From assembly GCF_032854445.1 (NCBI RefSeq), contig NC_088301.1, positions 6,678,044 through 6,742,043 on the forward strand: a stretch of DNA of 64,000 bases, read 5' to 3'. The translations under genes were made by a program, and so were the position numbers. Each line of letters begins with the position of its first letter. Positions within the stretch are counted from its first letter, which is position 1. The DNA is from Liolophura sinensis (lineage: Eukaryota; Mollusca; Polyplacophora; Chitonida; Chitonidae). The notes under the pieces were generated by a model. That model made no database searches, was not told the origin of the DNA, and saw only the letters and a program-made list of their open reading frames with translations. Below, piece after piece: positions 12,133 to 23,326 of this stretch.

Positions 12133-13005
12133 ATAATATTGATATTTAAACTTGACAGTATTTCAAATACACTTTCTATTATAGTTTTTTGATGATGATT
12201 GTTTTGCGCATTTGTTACGAGTGTTTAAAACGCTTTAGACTTTTTACGCTATAAAACCTGCAAAATCAGAAAGAACTGAAGGCGGATTTGATGTGTACCC
12301 AGAAGTATAATGCACTTGAAGACATGCAATTTGTCAACAGCCCTGCGGTTACTGATTTCCTTCCGCAAAGGCAATCACCGGGGTCCGTATGTGGTAAACC
12401 AAGTACTTCCACACTATAAATATAACTTCTCTGGGAAGCCCTCATCTATTGGGCAATCGTCCTCTCACATTTCGGTAGGCCTACAGGGTCAAAATACTAA
12501 TCACAAACCGACCAATGAGCAGCAATTGAACCAGGAAGCGCCTCAGATATTGTGTACATGTATATACGAGCCCTAAATTTGGGATTTCCCCCCAGTTTAT
12601 TATTTTTTATACCACATTTGGTCTGCCATACTTCTGCGAAATATTTTTTTCAAATATTTATGTTTTGTACTAAATTAATATTGTGTGTGATTAAGTGGTG
12701 AATAAATTTATATAATATATACAAATACAAGGAAAGAAACATATTATGAAAAAGCAATAACAATGAAATGTGCTAATATTTGTCACAGACACGATACATG
12801 TATGCCATGATCGACCATTAAAGGCTTATTACTAAGTTATTTCACGAAAAAATATTCGTTGTTAGAGTACAGTAATTATAGTAAAATTACTTACATCATT
12901 AATTCATTATAGCTTGCTATAAAAGTGCACGAATTTGCGTACCACCATACACTTTTTATGTGTACTTCTGGGTGTTGTGAGGCCTTGGTGATTAAAAGCG
13001 GCCCA
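12133..13005. other. Spacer, no gene seen
   Basis: AT-rich unassigned sequence. The 88-codon frame at 12310-12576 has no recognisable domain. Confidence 0.4.
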
Positions 13006-13382
13006 CAACACTCAAGTGGCCGTGTGCGAAGTCACAACCCTCATGTGGCCATGTGCGAAGTCACAACACTCATGTGGCCATGTACGACGTCACAACATTC
13101 ATGTGGCCGTGTGCAAAGTCACAACACTCATGTGGCCGTGTGCGAAGTCACAAAACTCACGTGGCCGTGTGTGAAGTCACAACACTCATGTGGCCATGTG
13201 CGAAGTGACAACACTCATGTGGCCGTGTGCGAAGTCACAACACTCATGTGGCCGTGTTCGAAGTCACCACACTCATGTGGCCTTGTGCAAAGTCCCAACA
13301 CTCATGTCGCCTTGTGCAAAGTCGCAAAACTCACGTGGCCGTGTGTGAAGTCACAACACTTATGTGGCCGTGTGCGAAGTCT
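13006..13382. repeat. 29-bp minisatellite, 13 copies
   Basis: The unit is CGTGTGCGAAGTCACAACAC plus TCATGTGGC, spaced 29 bp apart. Point differences (CGTGTGTGAAG, CTTGTGCAAAG, CATGTGCGAAG) recur in several units. The plus-strand open frame running through it (12925-13539) is a result of the repeat. Confidence 0.93.
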
Positions 13383-13580
13383 AACGTTCATTGAAGACCA
13401 TTTGTCTTCCACCAATATGGTATGCATATCTGTACTTCTCATGTGGGAAATTGGTGAGCAACTAGTCAAGGGTCGCTGGTGGTTTACAAAGGGCGCACAG
13501 GTTTTCTCCAGCCCTAAATGTGACTGTCATCGTCTGTGAAAAAAATCTTGAGTATGGTGTTAAACATCATAGTGTTAACA
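13383..13580 (+). mobile_element. SINE family B copy
   Basis: This copy defines family B: TTCATTGAAGACCATTTGTC, TTCCACCAATATGGTATGCA, TATCTGTACTTCTCATGTGG, GGTCGCTGGTGGTTTACAAA, GTTTTCTCCAGCCC, AATGTGACTGTCATCGTCTG, and the tail AATCTTGAGTATGGTGTTAA. Its last 40 bp resemble the end of family A, but head and body differ. Confidence 0.75.
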
Positions 13581-13586
13581 ATGAGA

Positions 13587-13852
13587 TAGGGGCGCCTCCG
13601 TGGCCGAGTGGTTAGCACGCCAGAGCGGCACAATGACCCGAGAGCCTCTCTGTGAGTTGTGTAAGTCCAGCTCGTGCTGGCTTCCTTTCCGGCCGTACGT
13701 GGGAAAGTCTGCCAGTAAACTGCGGATGGTCGTGAGTTTCCCCCGGGCTCTGCCTGGTTTCCACCCACCATAATGCTGGCCACCGTCGTGTAAGTGAAAT
13801 ATTCTTGAGTGCGGCGTAAAAACGCCAATCAAATAAATAAATAAATCAAATG
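13587..13852 (+). mobile_element. SINE family A, full length
   Basis: This is the best-preserved head: GCGCCTCCG followed by TGGCCGAGTGG (13601-13611), a good pol III A box, then GTGAGTTGTGTAAGTCC as a B-box-like segment. Body blocks GGCCGTACGTGGGAAAGTC, CTGCGGATGGTCGTGAG and CACCATAATGCTGGCC follow, then AGTGAAATATTCTTGAGTGC and AACGCCAATCAAATAAATAA. It lies directly after a family B copy. No clear target-site duplication was found by eye. Confidence 0.88.
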
Positions 13853-15059
13853 GAAGACTTTGAAGTGGTAGAAGTCTTTAAGGATAAGGCGACGGTGCCT
13901 GATCAGGCACGAAGCTTTAGTCATGAAAGTACATGTATATCGGCATAGGATATGAATGAATGAATTAATGACTGCAAGATAAAGTCCGAAAATCATATCT
14001 GAGTTAGACGTCACACGGCACACATTGAGAGGAATATATATAGCCACTATCGAGAAAAAAATTAATTTTTAAAAGATGTCGACCTATTCTTTTCAGCCTG
14101 TCAACACGAGAGAACCTTTAGTTGCCTTTTACGCCAAGGTTGCCTACAGGACTGAAGTCCTATTCTTTTCAACCAGAGACTTTACGGTGTCGACGTAGTT
14201 TATAGCTGAGAAAAGGCAAGCGCAAATAGGTCATATCGGTACACTAAAGCCCCCCACTTCGGTCCCAGACTAAGATCCATACTCCTTACAGCGCATACGC
14301 AGCTCTCTACATTCATTTTACATCGCAGCCACCATTAGCAAAATGTGTACAAAAATCTTGAAAAATGCCGAGGGCACTGGGGTCACGGTGATAAGGCGGG
14401 AATTGAGGTCAGAAAGTACTGTTTCTTATACTGCTATACACACATGACTTCTCTTAATCTAAAGCATGCAAAACATGATTCTAACCAACATGTGAAACAA
14501 TTCTATTGTTGAATGCCGATTAAATAGTTCTATGCGAGGGCCAGGGTCTAAACAAGCCTGCGTACGTCCCAGAGGCTCCAAAGGTCAATCTTGTCTGGTG
14601 GTGGCAGTAATGCAAAGCGGGCGTACTGAACGGCACGTGCGCTTTAAGGAGAATCACTACGAGCAGGCTGCAGCGTATGTCACAGTATGATAAACTGGGT
14701 CATTAAATGGAGCCCTAGACCCCGGGTATGCCGCCATGTACGTGGTTGTCATGCCAACGTAATGCAGCACTGTTGTCACAAACACTAAATGTGAATTAAG
14801 GCAATTTTTGACGTAACATATTGGCAGATTTTAGACTTCTGGCTTCATCAAATAAACGTAGCTGTTACATGGATTTCTATACAATGTAATAAAAATGGAG
14901 TGTCATTAAGGCTCTGCTGCACGTGTTTTGGGATATTCTTGCATGAAGTACAAATCACTGTCTCTTGTATGTATACATGTATGTTTGGGGTTTTATGGCG
15001 AACTTAACAATTTGTCAGTGATATGACGACGATGAGTCATTAGGTGTGTTTATACATGC
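13853..15059. other. Spacer, no gene seen
   Basis: Unassigned sequence. No coding region longer than about 75 codons and no recognised repeat. Confidence 0.4.
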
Positions 15060-15200
15060 TGTTTGTGGCAGGGCGAGTCCATGTCACGAAAATGCTGCAA
15101 CCACTGAAGTATCATGCCGCAGACACCAGACATGACACTCCGCCCATTCATATTATGCTGACACCGGTCCAACCAGTTCTGTTTCCTTCCTCAGGTTTAA
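15060..15200 (-). mobile_element. SINE family C internal fragment
   Basis: On the minus strand this reads AACTGGTTGGACCGGTGTCA, GCATAATATGAATGGGCGGA, GTGTCATGTCTGGTGTCTG, CGGCATGATACTTCAGTGG. The same blocks occur in family C at 33585-33830 (CTGGTGTCAGGAAAATGTGA, GGGTGTCATGTTTGGTGTC, TTCGGCATAGACC). Both ends are missing. Confidence 0.7.
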
Positions 15201-16990
15201 CGATGTATTTAAGACGGTGGGTGAGAAAATACCCCTGCAAAACAAACAGATGTACAATCTGACGAAGCAAATGTACAACTAAGACAGCAAGGGGTTGAAT
15301 TCAAGCATCATGGTTTTGCATTGCGATCTCTGGCGAGGGACACAACGTAGCCTTTAGCAAGCATGTGTATAATGCATGGATTTCTCTTCAAACAATACTG
15401 TTGTTTGTTACTGTACATTCGCCACATCTGAAGTATAGGTAAATAATAAACGAAACGCGTCTGTCATATTTATGTTTGTATGTGTATAGTAACTTACTGT
15501 ATAGTTTAAAGTGAATTCGCCAGAAACTAAGATATGAAATTAATGTCATCATACACAAAATCTGACAGTTTAACATGAAGGCCAGATTCCACGAAACCAC
15601 TTCTGACATTTCAAATTTTAGGGCTTTTGTATACATGAGTCCAGAAATTCAAATTTTAGTCAAAATTTCAAACTCGTAACATTTTGCGTGCTGGGAATTT
15701 TGACATCTTTTGTCTTGCAGTAATATTTATTTTATAGTGGCCAAAATAAGATTAAAAATGGTATTTCAAACTTTGACTTCAGTAAAAAAAATAAATGAGT
15801 AATCAGCCCAGGATCACCAGGCTGTTTTATATTTAAAAAGCTAACTTCAGATATCATTCCTGAATTAAAGGCTAGTTGTTTCAATAAAATGTAAAACAGA
15901 TCCTAGTATTTAAAAAGTAAAAAGTTAAATTTGAAATACGTCTTTAAAACATAATTTTGATATTAATCCAGAAAAATATGGGATCCCATTAGACTTTTGT
16001 ATTCGAATAGTTTCACTGCAGTGTCTAAAGATTTAACAAAAATGAGCCATAGAGAAAATAAAAATTGGTTGGTATTGTGCCTTTTTTGGTGAATGTGTTT
16101 CATAATGGGAAATGGGTTAATTCTGTTGAAGACAGTCCAGGTGCTCAGTTGATCGCACAGTTACGGTGCCTAGAAACTGCCTTAGGAAGTACTTACTCAT
16201 TAGTCACATCTTTTTTATATTTTCCAAGGCGCCCAAGATTGATAGATTCCTATCAGGTGATGCAGCGAAATATGTCCTGATCGGCTTTTATATTCCGCTC
16301 TGTGTTCTCCTGAGCATGTTTTGTGCATCTGGTGCTCTGTGAGTTGGCTGAAAATGCCATTCTGGTTCCGATGTGTTTGTTACCACTGACTTAATCCGAC
16401 GCATGACGGGCGAGTCAGACATTCTGGGCTAAAGAGTCTGCACAGGGTATACAGGAAGAGTTCACGCACAAAACCCATTACTTCATGTGACCATGTTTGT
16501 TTATAAATATGTTTAACCCTCTGGAGATTCTTAGTCATCTAGCTAACATCTATACATGTAGGCCTATACCACCCCCCTTCCTATATTACCCACCCCTCCA
16601 CCCCCACCTTCTCTTAACTCACCACCCATCATCCTATCCATTGCAGGCTATCTCTATACAATAAGGCGGTCACTTTGGCTCACGCCAGTTGGAAACCTCG
16701 AACCATTTACCCGCTCAGATGTTGTATGTAGTTTCTTATACAGGAAGGCACTGACACATGTTTCTTTCCGCATTCCAATCGTGTATATTGGTAGATCAGA
16801 TCTCCGCAGTACAAGGTAAGTTGGGAGACCAACGCCCCGCGCTTCCACTCACAAGGTGAGCTTCATCATCCAAACAGTTTGTGCCTGAGCCAGGTCCAAT
16901 GTCAAACAACACAGATATACATATGTGTATATTTACAGTCTTCTTATCCCGCTTATGCCTCGTATTGATCCACTTCAGATCACCAAAGAA
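15201..16990. other. AT-rich spacer, no gene seen
   Basis: Unassigned sequence, including a C-rich stretch at about 16568-16610. The open frames at 15388-15636, 16065-16280 and 16654-16848 lack recognisable domains. Confidence 0.4.
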
Positions 16991-16994
16991 CAAA

Positions 16995-17330
<336 letters not shown>

Positions 17331-17462
17331 AACTGGTCACTTGGATGGTCTGCCAACAACCTGCATGTCTGGCTTCCTCCCACCATAATCCAAGTAAATC
17401 CAAGTCAAATATTCTGGAGTGTGCCGAAAAACACCAAAAAGCAAAATAAATAAGTAAATAAA
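17331..17462 (+). mobile_element. SINE family A fragment, internally deleted
   Basis: GGATGGTCTGCCAACAACCT, CTGGCTTCCTCCCACCATAA, TCAAATATTCTGGAGTGTGC and ACACCAAAAAGCAAAATAAA follow the family A order. The CCCGGGCTCTGCCCGG block and parts of the AGTGAAATATT block are lost. Confidence 0.65.
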
Positions 17463-18343
17463 CTGCTAATCATGAATCCTGTCTAAAACAAGCCTAATTT
17501 GTGATTCTCTCAAATCTTTCGAAGTAATGTTCGGGTTAAACGCAACTGGACAGCCTAGTCTGCTCTTTTTAACCAGTATACATTTAATTGTAGCGGGTTA
17601 TTTACTGGTTTTTTTTTGTTCACATGGTTAGTTCATCTAATGAAGAACTTATTCATATATTTACTTTTCTTAAAAAACTGGGAGAGAAATGTATTTTTTT
17701 TCTTTTAGCACTACTAATATCAGTCCTAAAATTAAAAGAATTAGGGTACTTGGTTTGCTTCATTGGAGCTCACCATGACGGGACAAGCCAAGTAGGCCTA
17801 CAAGTATTAGATGGCTCGTTGTCAGGGCATGATTTTCCAGTGAACAGCACTCTGAATATTTTGGCATTATCACCGACCTGCTTCAAGGAGATGCCGCCAT
17901 GAAACGGTATAATAATGTTGAAAATTACTTTATACCACAAGCAAAGCAAACTAAAACAAATAGGCTATTTATTTAACGTGCTGTGCAATATTGGAAAATA
18001 GACTCACATGCAAAACGTAACTTGCTGGAGGTCAGTGGTTTATTTCGACTACTCCGGCTTCTGAATGAGAAGGATTGTGTTAATTTATACAGATCGGTTT
18101 TTAAGCTGTTTTCTTTTTCTTTAATTATGGCCATGCCCGTAGGAAAGAACAAATGAAAGTTCAACAAGACGGTGGTACAGTTTTTATTCATCCCAATACC
18201 TATATACTAGGCACCGAATTTCATATGAATAGTACTGACGACAAGTTCCAGCAACCAACTGACATATACCATCAACGTTTATTTGAAATATTAATCTGTA
18301 CAAAATTTTTTATTACAAATACTAAGTATTACACTTGGTGAGT
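17463..18343. other. Spacer, no gene seen
   Basis: Unassigned sequence. The 92-codon frame at 17624-17902 contains a short hydrophobic stretch (FFLLALLISVLKL) but no domain or splice context that would support a gene. Confidence 0.35.
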
Positions 18344-18490
18344 TTGACTGCTTCAGTGACACAGTGGTTAGAGCTTCCGCTTCGATTTCGGGAGAACTGG
18401 GATCGAACCTGGGTGGTGTCATACCAAAGACATGGCACTTGTTGCTGCCTCGCTTGGCATTTTCTTAAGTCATAACATATAGTACTAAAA
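18344..18490 (+). mobile_element. SINE family C head (tRNA-like)
   Basis: GCTTCAGTGACACAGTGGTT and AGAGCTTCCGCTTCGATTTC form a tRNA-like 5' half, and GGGATCGAACC is a B box. These are followed by GTGTCATACCAAAGACATGG and TTGCTGCCTCGCTTGGCA. The arrangement matches the copy at 33585. A functional tRNA is unlikely because the acceptor stem does not close. Confidence 0.7.
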
Positions 18491-18699
18491 TCTCTGTATT
18501 CAACATTCACATTCCATAAAATGACACCAAATGTGTCGACCTCAGCAGGCAAAAACAAGGGAATTTACTGCCCTAAACTTTTGCGCAAACTAGACTAAAC
18601 TAGTTTACTGAACTGAGTACGAATATAGCAGACATCTAAGCAAATTTTTAATTCTTCGTTCTTATAGTCTTCTAGCATTTATCATAAAATCTTAAAAAG

Positions 18700-18962
18700 A
18701 GGAAGTTGTAACTTCCTCACTTGGCGTTCAGCATGAAGGGTATAGTGCAACAACTGGTTGACCCGTATCAATATAATGGCTCGGGCGGGGCATCTTACTT
18801 GCCTTCGGTAAGCCGTCTCAGTGAAGCAGCACTAGATAAAAGAGCGGTGGAAATCCGTCCAGCAACAAGGAGCACATTAAAATACACTCTAAGGATTCCT
18901 TCGCCGTCATATGACTGAAAAATTGTAAAGTACGTTAAACCCCACGCATTCACTCACTCTAT
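18700..18962 (+). mobile_element. SINE family C 3' part
   Basis: The block order is CCTCACTTGGCGTTCAGCAT, ACTGGTTGACCCGTATCA, ATAATGGCTCGGGCGGGGCA, CCTTCGGTAAGCCGTCTCAG, TGAAGCAGCACTAGATAAA, then CCTTCGCCGTCATATGACTG, AAAAATTGTAAAGTACG and TTAAACCCCACGCATTCACTCACTC. The last block is a distinctive family C end; a shorter remnant of it is at 31325-31372. Confidence 0.7.
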
Positions 18963-19924
18963 CATTTATCTCACACAGCCATAACGACCCATGAACAGAT
19001 TTATAAAAGACTGGCCGTGGTCAGAGAAGTAGCGTGACTAGCACCGTGTTCCAAAATCACATGCCATAGGAATTTTCACCCGTAAGCTATATTCATTTTA
19101 AACAAAATGCGAAAATAAAAAGTAAACAAACAATTAAAAGAGAGAAGACTCTAAGCGATCTACTGTATCATCTGGCCATCAACTTTTCTTTGTGAGTTTT
19201 CTTTGCTCATAAATCATTGTTTTTGTTTTTTTGGTTGTTATTCCTTAGTGTCAAGCTACTTGGCTTAACATTGACGCTCAAGTGGTAAAAATAGGTTTTA
19301 CTGATTTATATTTAGGCTGCACTAAGTAGAGGGTGACGCAAAAGTTACATCCGGGATTCTGGGGGAACCAAGAGCCGAGACCAGTGACGATCAGCTTTGG
19401 TCTGCTCTCGGGACGGCGACTAAACTAACCGGAAATTACGTACGACAGAAACTTCCGACAACATCCGAGCTTTCACGTCGGGTTACTTCGACAAGAATGA
19501 CGTATGGCAAATTCCGCGACATTTACAGGGGGTATAGCTCTGTATGCTGTCACGTAATGATCAGTGTATTCTTTTCATGACCAGATTCATAATCCTATAA
19601 CTTAAAGTCACACGTGGAATCCCAGGGCTAACTAACCCAAAAATATCGAGTATCAAAAGTCAATAATCTAACTCCTTTATTGCTCTGTGGCAGAGTTCTC
19701 TACAGTTAAACGTTGTTGTTGTCTGAGTAAGATCTGACGACTGGCTAAGCTTCCGTATTAGGAACAAATGTTTGTATGCTGACTGTATATTGCCAGCGCG
19801 GCTTGTTATGGAATGATGGCAGTAGAACCATTTATGGAGTATTGACAAATAGTTATGAAATTTTTGGTAACTAATAATGGCGTACTGACAAATACTGACG
19901 GTGCCGTTTGTTACTGAGTGAGGA
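18963..19924. other. Spacer, no gene seen
   Basis: Unassigned sequence with CpG-containing stretches near 19380-19520. No open frame above about 62 codons. Confidence 0.4.
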
Positions 19925-21001
19925 CGGTACTGGCTGTTATGGAGTACTGGCGGTACTGACGATACTGGTTGTTATGGAGTTCTGACGATACTGGTTGTTA
20001 TGGAGTCCTGACGATACTGGTTGTTATGGAGTCCTGGCGATACTGGTTGTTATGGAGTCCTGACGATACTGGTTGTTATGGAGTCCTGACGATACTGGTT
20101 GTTATGGAGCCCTGGCGATACTGGTTGTTATGGAGTCCTGGCGATACTGGTTGTTATGGAGTCCTGACGATACTGGTTGTTATGGAGTCCTGGCGATACT
20201 GAGGATACTGGTTGTTATGGAGTCCTGGCGATACTGAGGATACTGGTTGTTATGGAGTCCTGGCGATACTGGTTGTTATGGAGTCCTGACGATACTGTTT
20301 GTTATGGAGTCCTGACGATACTGGTTGTTATGGAGTCCTGGCGATACTGGTTGTTATGGAGGGCCTGGCGATACTGGTTGGCTATGGAGTCCTGACGATA
20401 CTGGCTGTTATGGAGTCCTGGCGATACTGAGGATACTGGTTGTTATGGAGTCCTGGCGATACTGGTTGTTATGGAGTCCTGACGATACTGGTTGTTATGG
20501 AGTCCTGTCGATACTGAGGATACTGGTTGTTATGGAGTCCTGGCGATACTGGTTGTTATGGAGTCCTGGTGATACTGGTTGTTATGAAGTCCTGGCGATA
20601 CTGGTTGTTATGGAGTTCTGACGATACTGGTTGTTATGGAGTCCTGACGATACTGGTTGTTATGGAGTCCTGGCGATACTGGTTGTTATGGAATCCTGAC
20701 GATACTGGTTGTTATGGAGTCCTGACGACACTGGTTGTTATGGAGTCCTGACGACACTGGTTGTTATGGAGTCCTGACGGTACTGGTTGTTATGGAATGT
20801 TGACGGTACTGGTTGTTATGGAATGCTGACAGTACTGGTTGTTATGGAGAGCTGACGGTACTGGTTGTTATGGAGTACTGACGTTACTGGTTGTTATGGA
20901 GTACAAACGGTACTGGTTGTTTTTGGAGAGCTGACGATACTGGTTGTTATGGAGTACAAACGATACTGGTTGTTATGGAGCAGTGACGCTACTGGTTGTA
21001 G
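19925..21001. repeat. 26-bp minisatellite, about 40 copies
   Basis: The unit is GTTATGGAGTCCTGACGATA plus CTGGTT. Two variants alternate (CCTGACGATA and CCTGGCGATA), and a longer variant inserts GAGGATACTG after CGATACT, at about 20190, 20230, 20430 and 20510. Three 26-bp units restore the reading frame, giving 26-residue periodic open frames. Units become more diverged after about 20780. Confidence 0.95.
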
Positions 21002-21927
21002 ATATGGTATACCGAGACATATAGTCATATCTCTGGTAAGTTTTGAAGATGGATGCGACCACTGGCGTTTTCGAGTCGCGTCTTTTAATAATCCGTTGGT
21101 TTAAATCACGTCAGAATAATTAAATAATCGCGAGATTTTTCATGATGTCAATTCTCTTATTTCCGATCCACAGATTTTATGACAAAACCCTCTGGTCGAA
21201 AACACGAGAGTCAAGCTTAGCACAAAGCTCGGTTTGTCAAAAGTAACCAAAAAATTGCCCAGTTTGACTGATCTGGTTTTCTCCAGTTCTTGACCCAAAA
21301 TTTTGAAAACGCGAATATGCGCGAGAACATCTCGCGAGGTTTTAGCTATTTTATTGAAATTTTCGAGCCTCTGGTTATTAGAAGACGCGGCAGGAGAACA
21401 CGAGTGGCCATATCCGCCTTTCATAGGTAAGGATACAGTGACAGAGGCGGCACAAACCCCACCGTCTCCACTGCAGCAAGCTTTGCTAACCTCTTTATAT
21501 ATAAGCTGACGTCCAAACTCCATGGAGACTAATTTGACAAAGAGTCGTAAATCAATTTTTCGCAATGTTTGTTGTAAATAACGTCGATTTGGGCGTTATA
21601 AGTTGTAACATTGACAACCTCTTGTAAGAAAAATCTCTTGTACAAAGATTTGTCAAAGTGCTCCAGCCCACCACTAAGCCTCTAGTTAAGGGCAGTATAG
21701 AAGACTATGGAGAGTATAGAGGGTATAACACAAGAGTGTGCCCACAGTATGATAGTTGGCAATCTGTCACACATAACCGATGGACTGCTCTCTACATAGT
21801 TAATATAGGATATATAAATAACTTGTAAATAAAAAGCTCCAAATTTTGAAGATATCCGGAACTGTGTAAATTCTTTCCTGGAGAAAACTGATTATCAAAT
21901 TTATTTACGTTTATTAATTACGAGTAT
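21002..21927. other. Spacer with unassigned 141-codon frame
   Basis: A minus-strand open frame (21565-21140) has no recognisable domain. It overlaps a plus-strand 68-codon frame. The region is richer in CpG than its surroundings (for example CGCGAG near 21322-21337), so it could be part of a gene's 5' region or an uncharacterised repeat. I could not decide by eye. Confidence 0.25.
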
Positions 21928-22038
21928 TTAAGTGGGCTTATAAACCAGGTTAAGTAGGGTTATAAACCAGGTTAAGTAGGCTTATACACAACGTTAAGTA
22001 GGCTTATACACAACGTTAAGTAGGCTTATACACAACGT
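21928..22038. repeat. 22-bp tandem repeat, 5 copies
   Basis: The unit is AAGTAGGCTTATACACAACG plus TT. The first two copies carry TATAAACCAGG instead of TATACACAACG. Confidence 0.9.
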
Positions 22039-23173
22039 AAAAACATCAGCTTTTGCTCTGCTAGTTTAAAATGCTATTGCTCGTTAAAATGAAAAAAAGA
22101 CGGACACATTACCATTAGGCCCTATATGTCTTATATGTATATTTTTCACAGCTGAAAAAAATCATCACATACAAAGTAGGCCCAAAGAACCAAGAAGAGT
22201 AAATAATGAAGGACTATTTTTATAAAAGCACACAGAAAGAGTGGAATATGTGTACTTTTGATGTGAAAATTGAAATTGTTTTGCATGAGCAAGGGTCGTT
22301 TATTTGTCATCAGAATAAAGTTCATTTGAATACTTAGAATGGTTATAAACAATAGTGTTAAGTGACTTCTTACTTTGCTCTATGTGAATTCATACTGTGC
22401 TACAAAGTTGGCAAACACTGTAAAATATAACAGATTAAAATTCACCAAGCAAGGACATATACACAGAGGAAACCCATGTGGACTGTGTACGCTGTTGTGT
22501 GCAATTATGTATGCGTGTTTTCATATTAAACTGGTTTTCATTTCCATCAAAATTTCCAAGTATGAGTGGAAATTAGAACGATGATATTGCGTTTACTTTT
22601 TGCATTACATTATTGTGCTTTGTTGCGGTACGTTGTCATCAGAATATGTATAAATCACTATTTGTCAACGTCTTACACTGTTATACCTGTTTTCTGACAG
22701 CGCGTTGCGACTATGTATACAAGCTGCACTGCTCCTGAATATGTTACAGTCGGAATCCATTCTGACATATTAGGACAGTGTACGAAAACAAGTCGTGGGT
22801 GGTAAACAGAGGTAAGACTGGTTCTTTTCTCCTCAGATGCCTTCGTGTTGACACGTTTAACAGCTAAGATCCACCAGCCGCTTCCTCGCGCAGTTATGTG
22901 TTTTGCTCAAGCCAGTTGGTATCCCGCCGATGCAAATACGTGCGGGGATTTACGAAGGTCACGTCTCTAGGGTCCCAGCGGTGACAGCTCTACATCAGAG
23001 CAGCAGTCTAGTACCCTACCAGAATGTTCAGTACCAGCCAGACCCTTTATCTGCATGTATCCACTGCATGTCAAAACAGCTAGTCATTTTTGTAGAATTA
23101 TACGATGGGTAACATCAATATCGATCAGCTTGTTATTAATCCAAAATTGCAAGCTTTCAATTACTGCATGCTT
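22039..23173. other. Spacer, no gene seen
   Basis: Unassigned sequence. Short frames only. Confidence 0.4.
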
Positions 23174-23326
23174 TGTGATCTCCCTAACTACCTGTTGTGA
23201 TCTCCCTAACTACCTGTTGTGATCTCCCTAACTACCTGTTGTGATCTCCCTAACTACCTGTTGTGATCTCCCTAACTACCTGTTGTGATCTCCCTAACTA
23301 CCTGTTGTGATCTCCCTAACTACCCG
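23174..23326. repeat. 22-bp tandem repeat, 7 copies
   Basis: TGTGATCTCCCTAACTACCT plus GT is repeated head to tail and almost identically. There are no spacers between units, so it is not a CRISPR array. The near identity suggests recent expansion. Confidence 0.96.

Noticed and set aside
18344-18490. tRNA gene
   Set aside because: A and B boxes are present, but the acceptor stem does not close and the same head with SINE body occurs at 33585, so it is a SINE head.
21140-21565. 141-codon minus-strand frame as a gene
   Set aside because: No recognisable domain. A CpG-rich uncharacterised repeat or gene 5' region is equally possible, so it is left unassigned.
23174-23326. CRISPR-like repeats
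   Set aside because: Units are head to tail with no spacers, and the DNA is eukaryotic.
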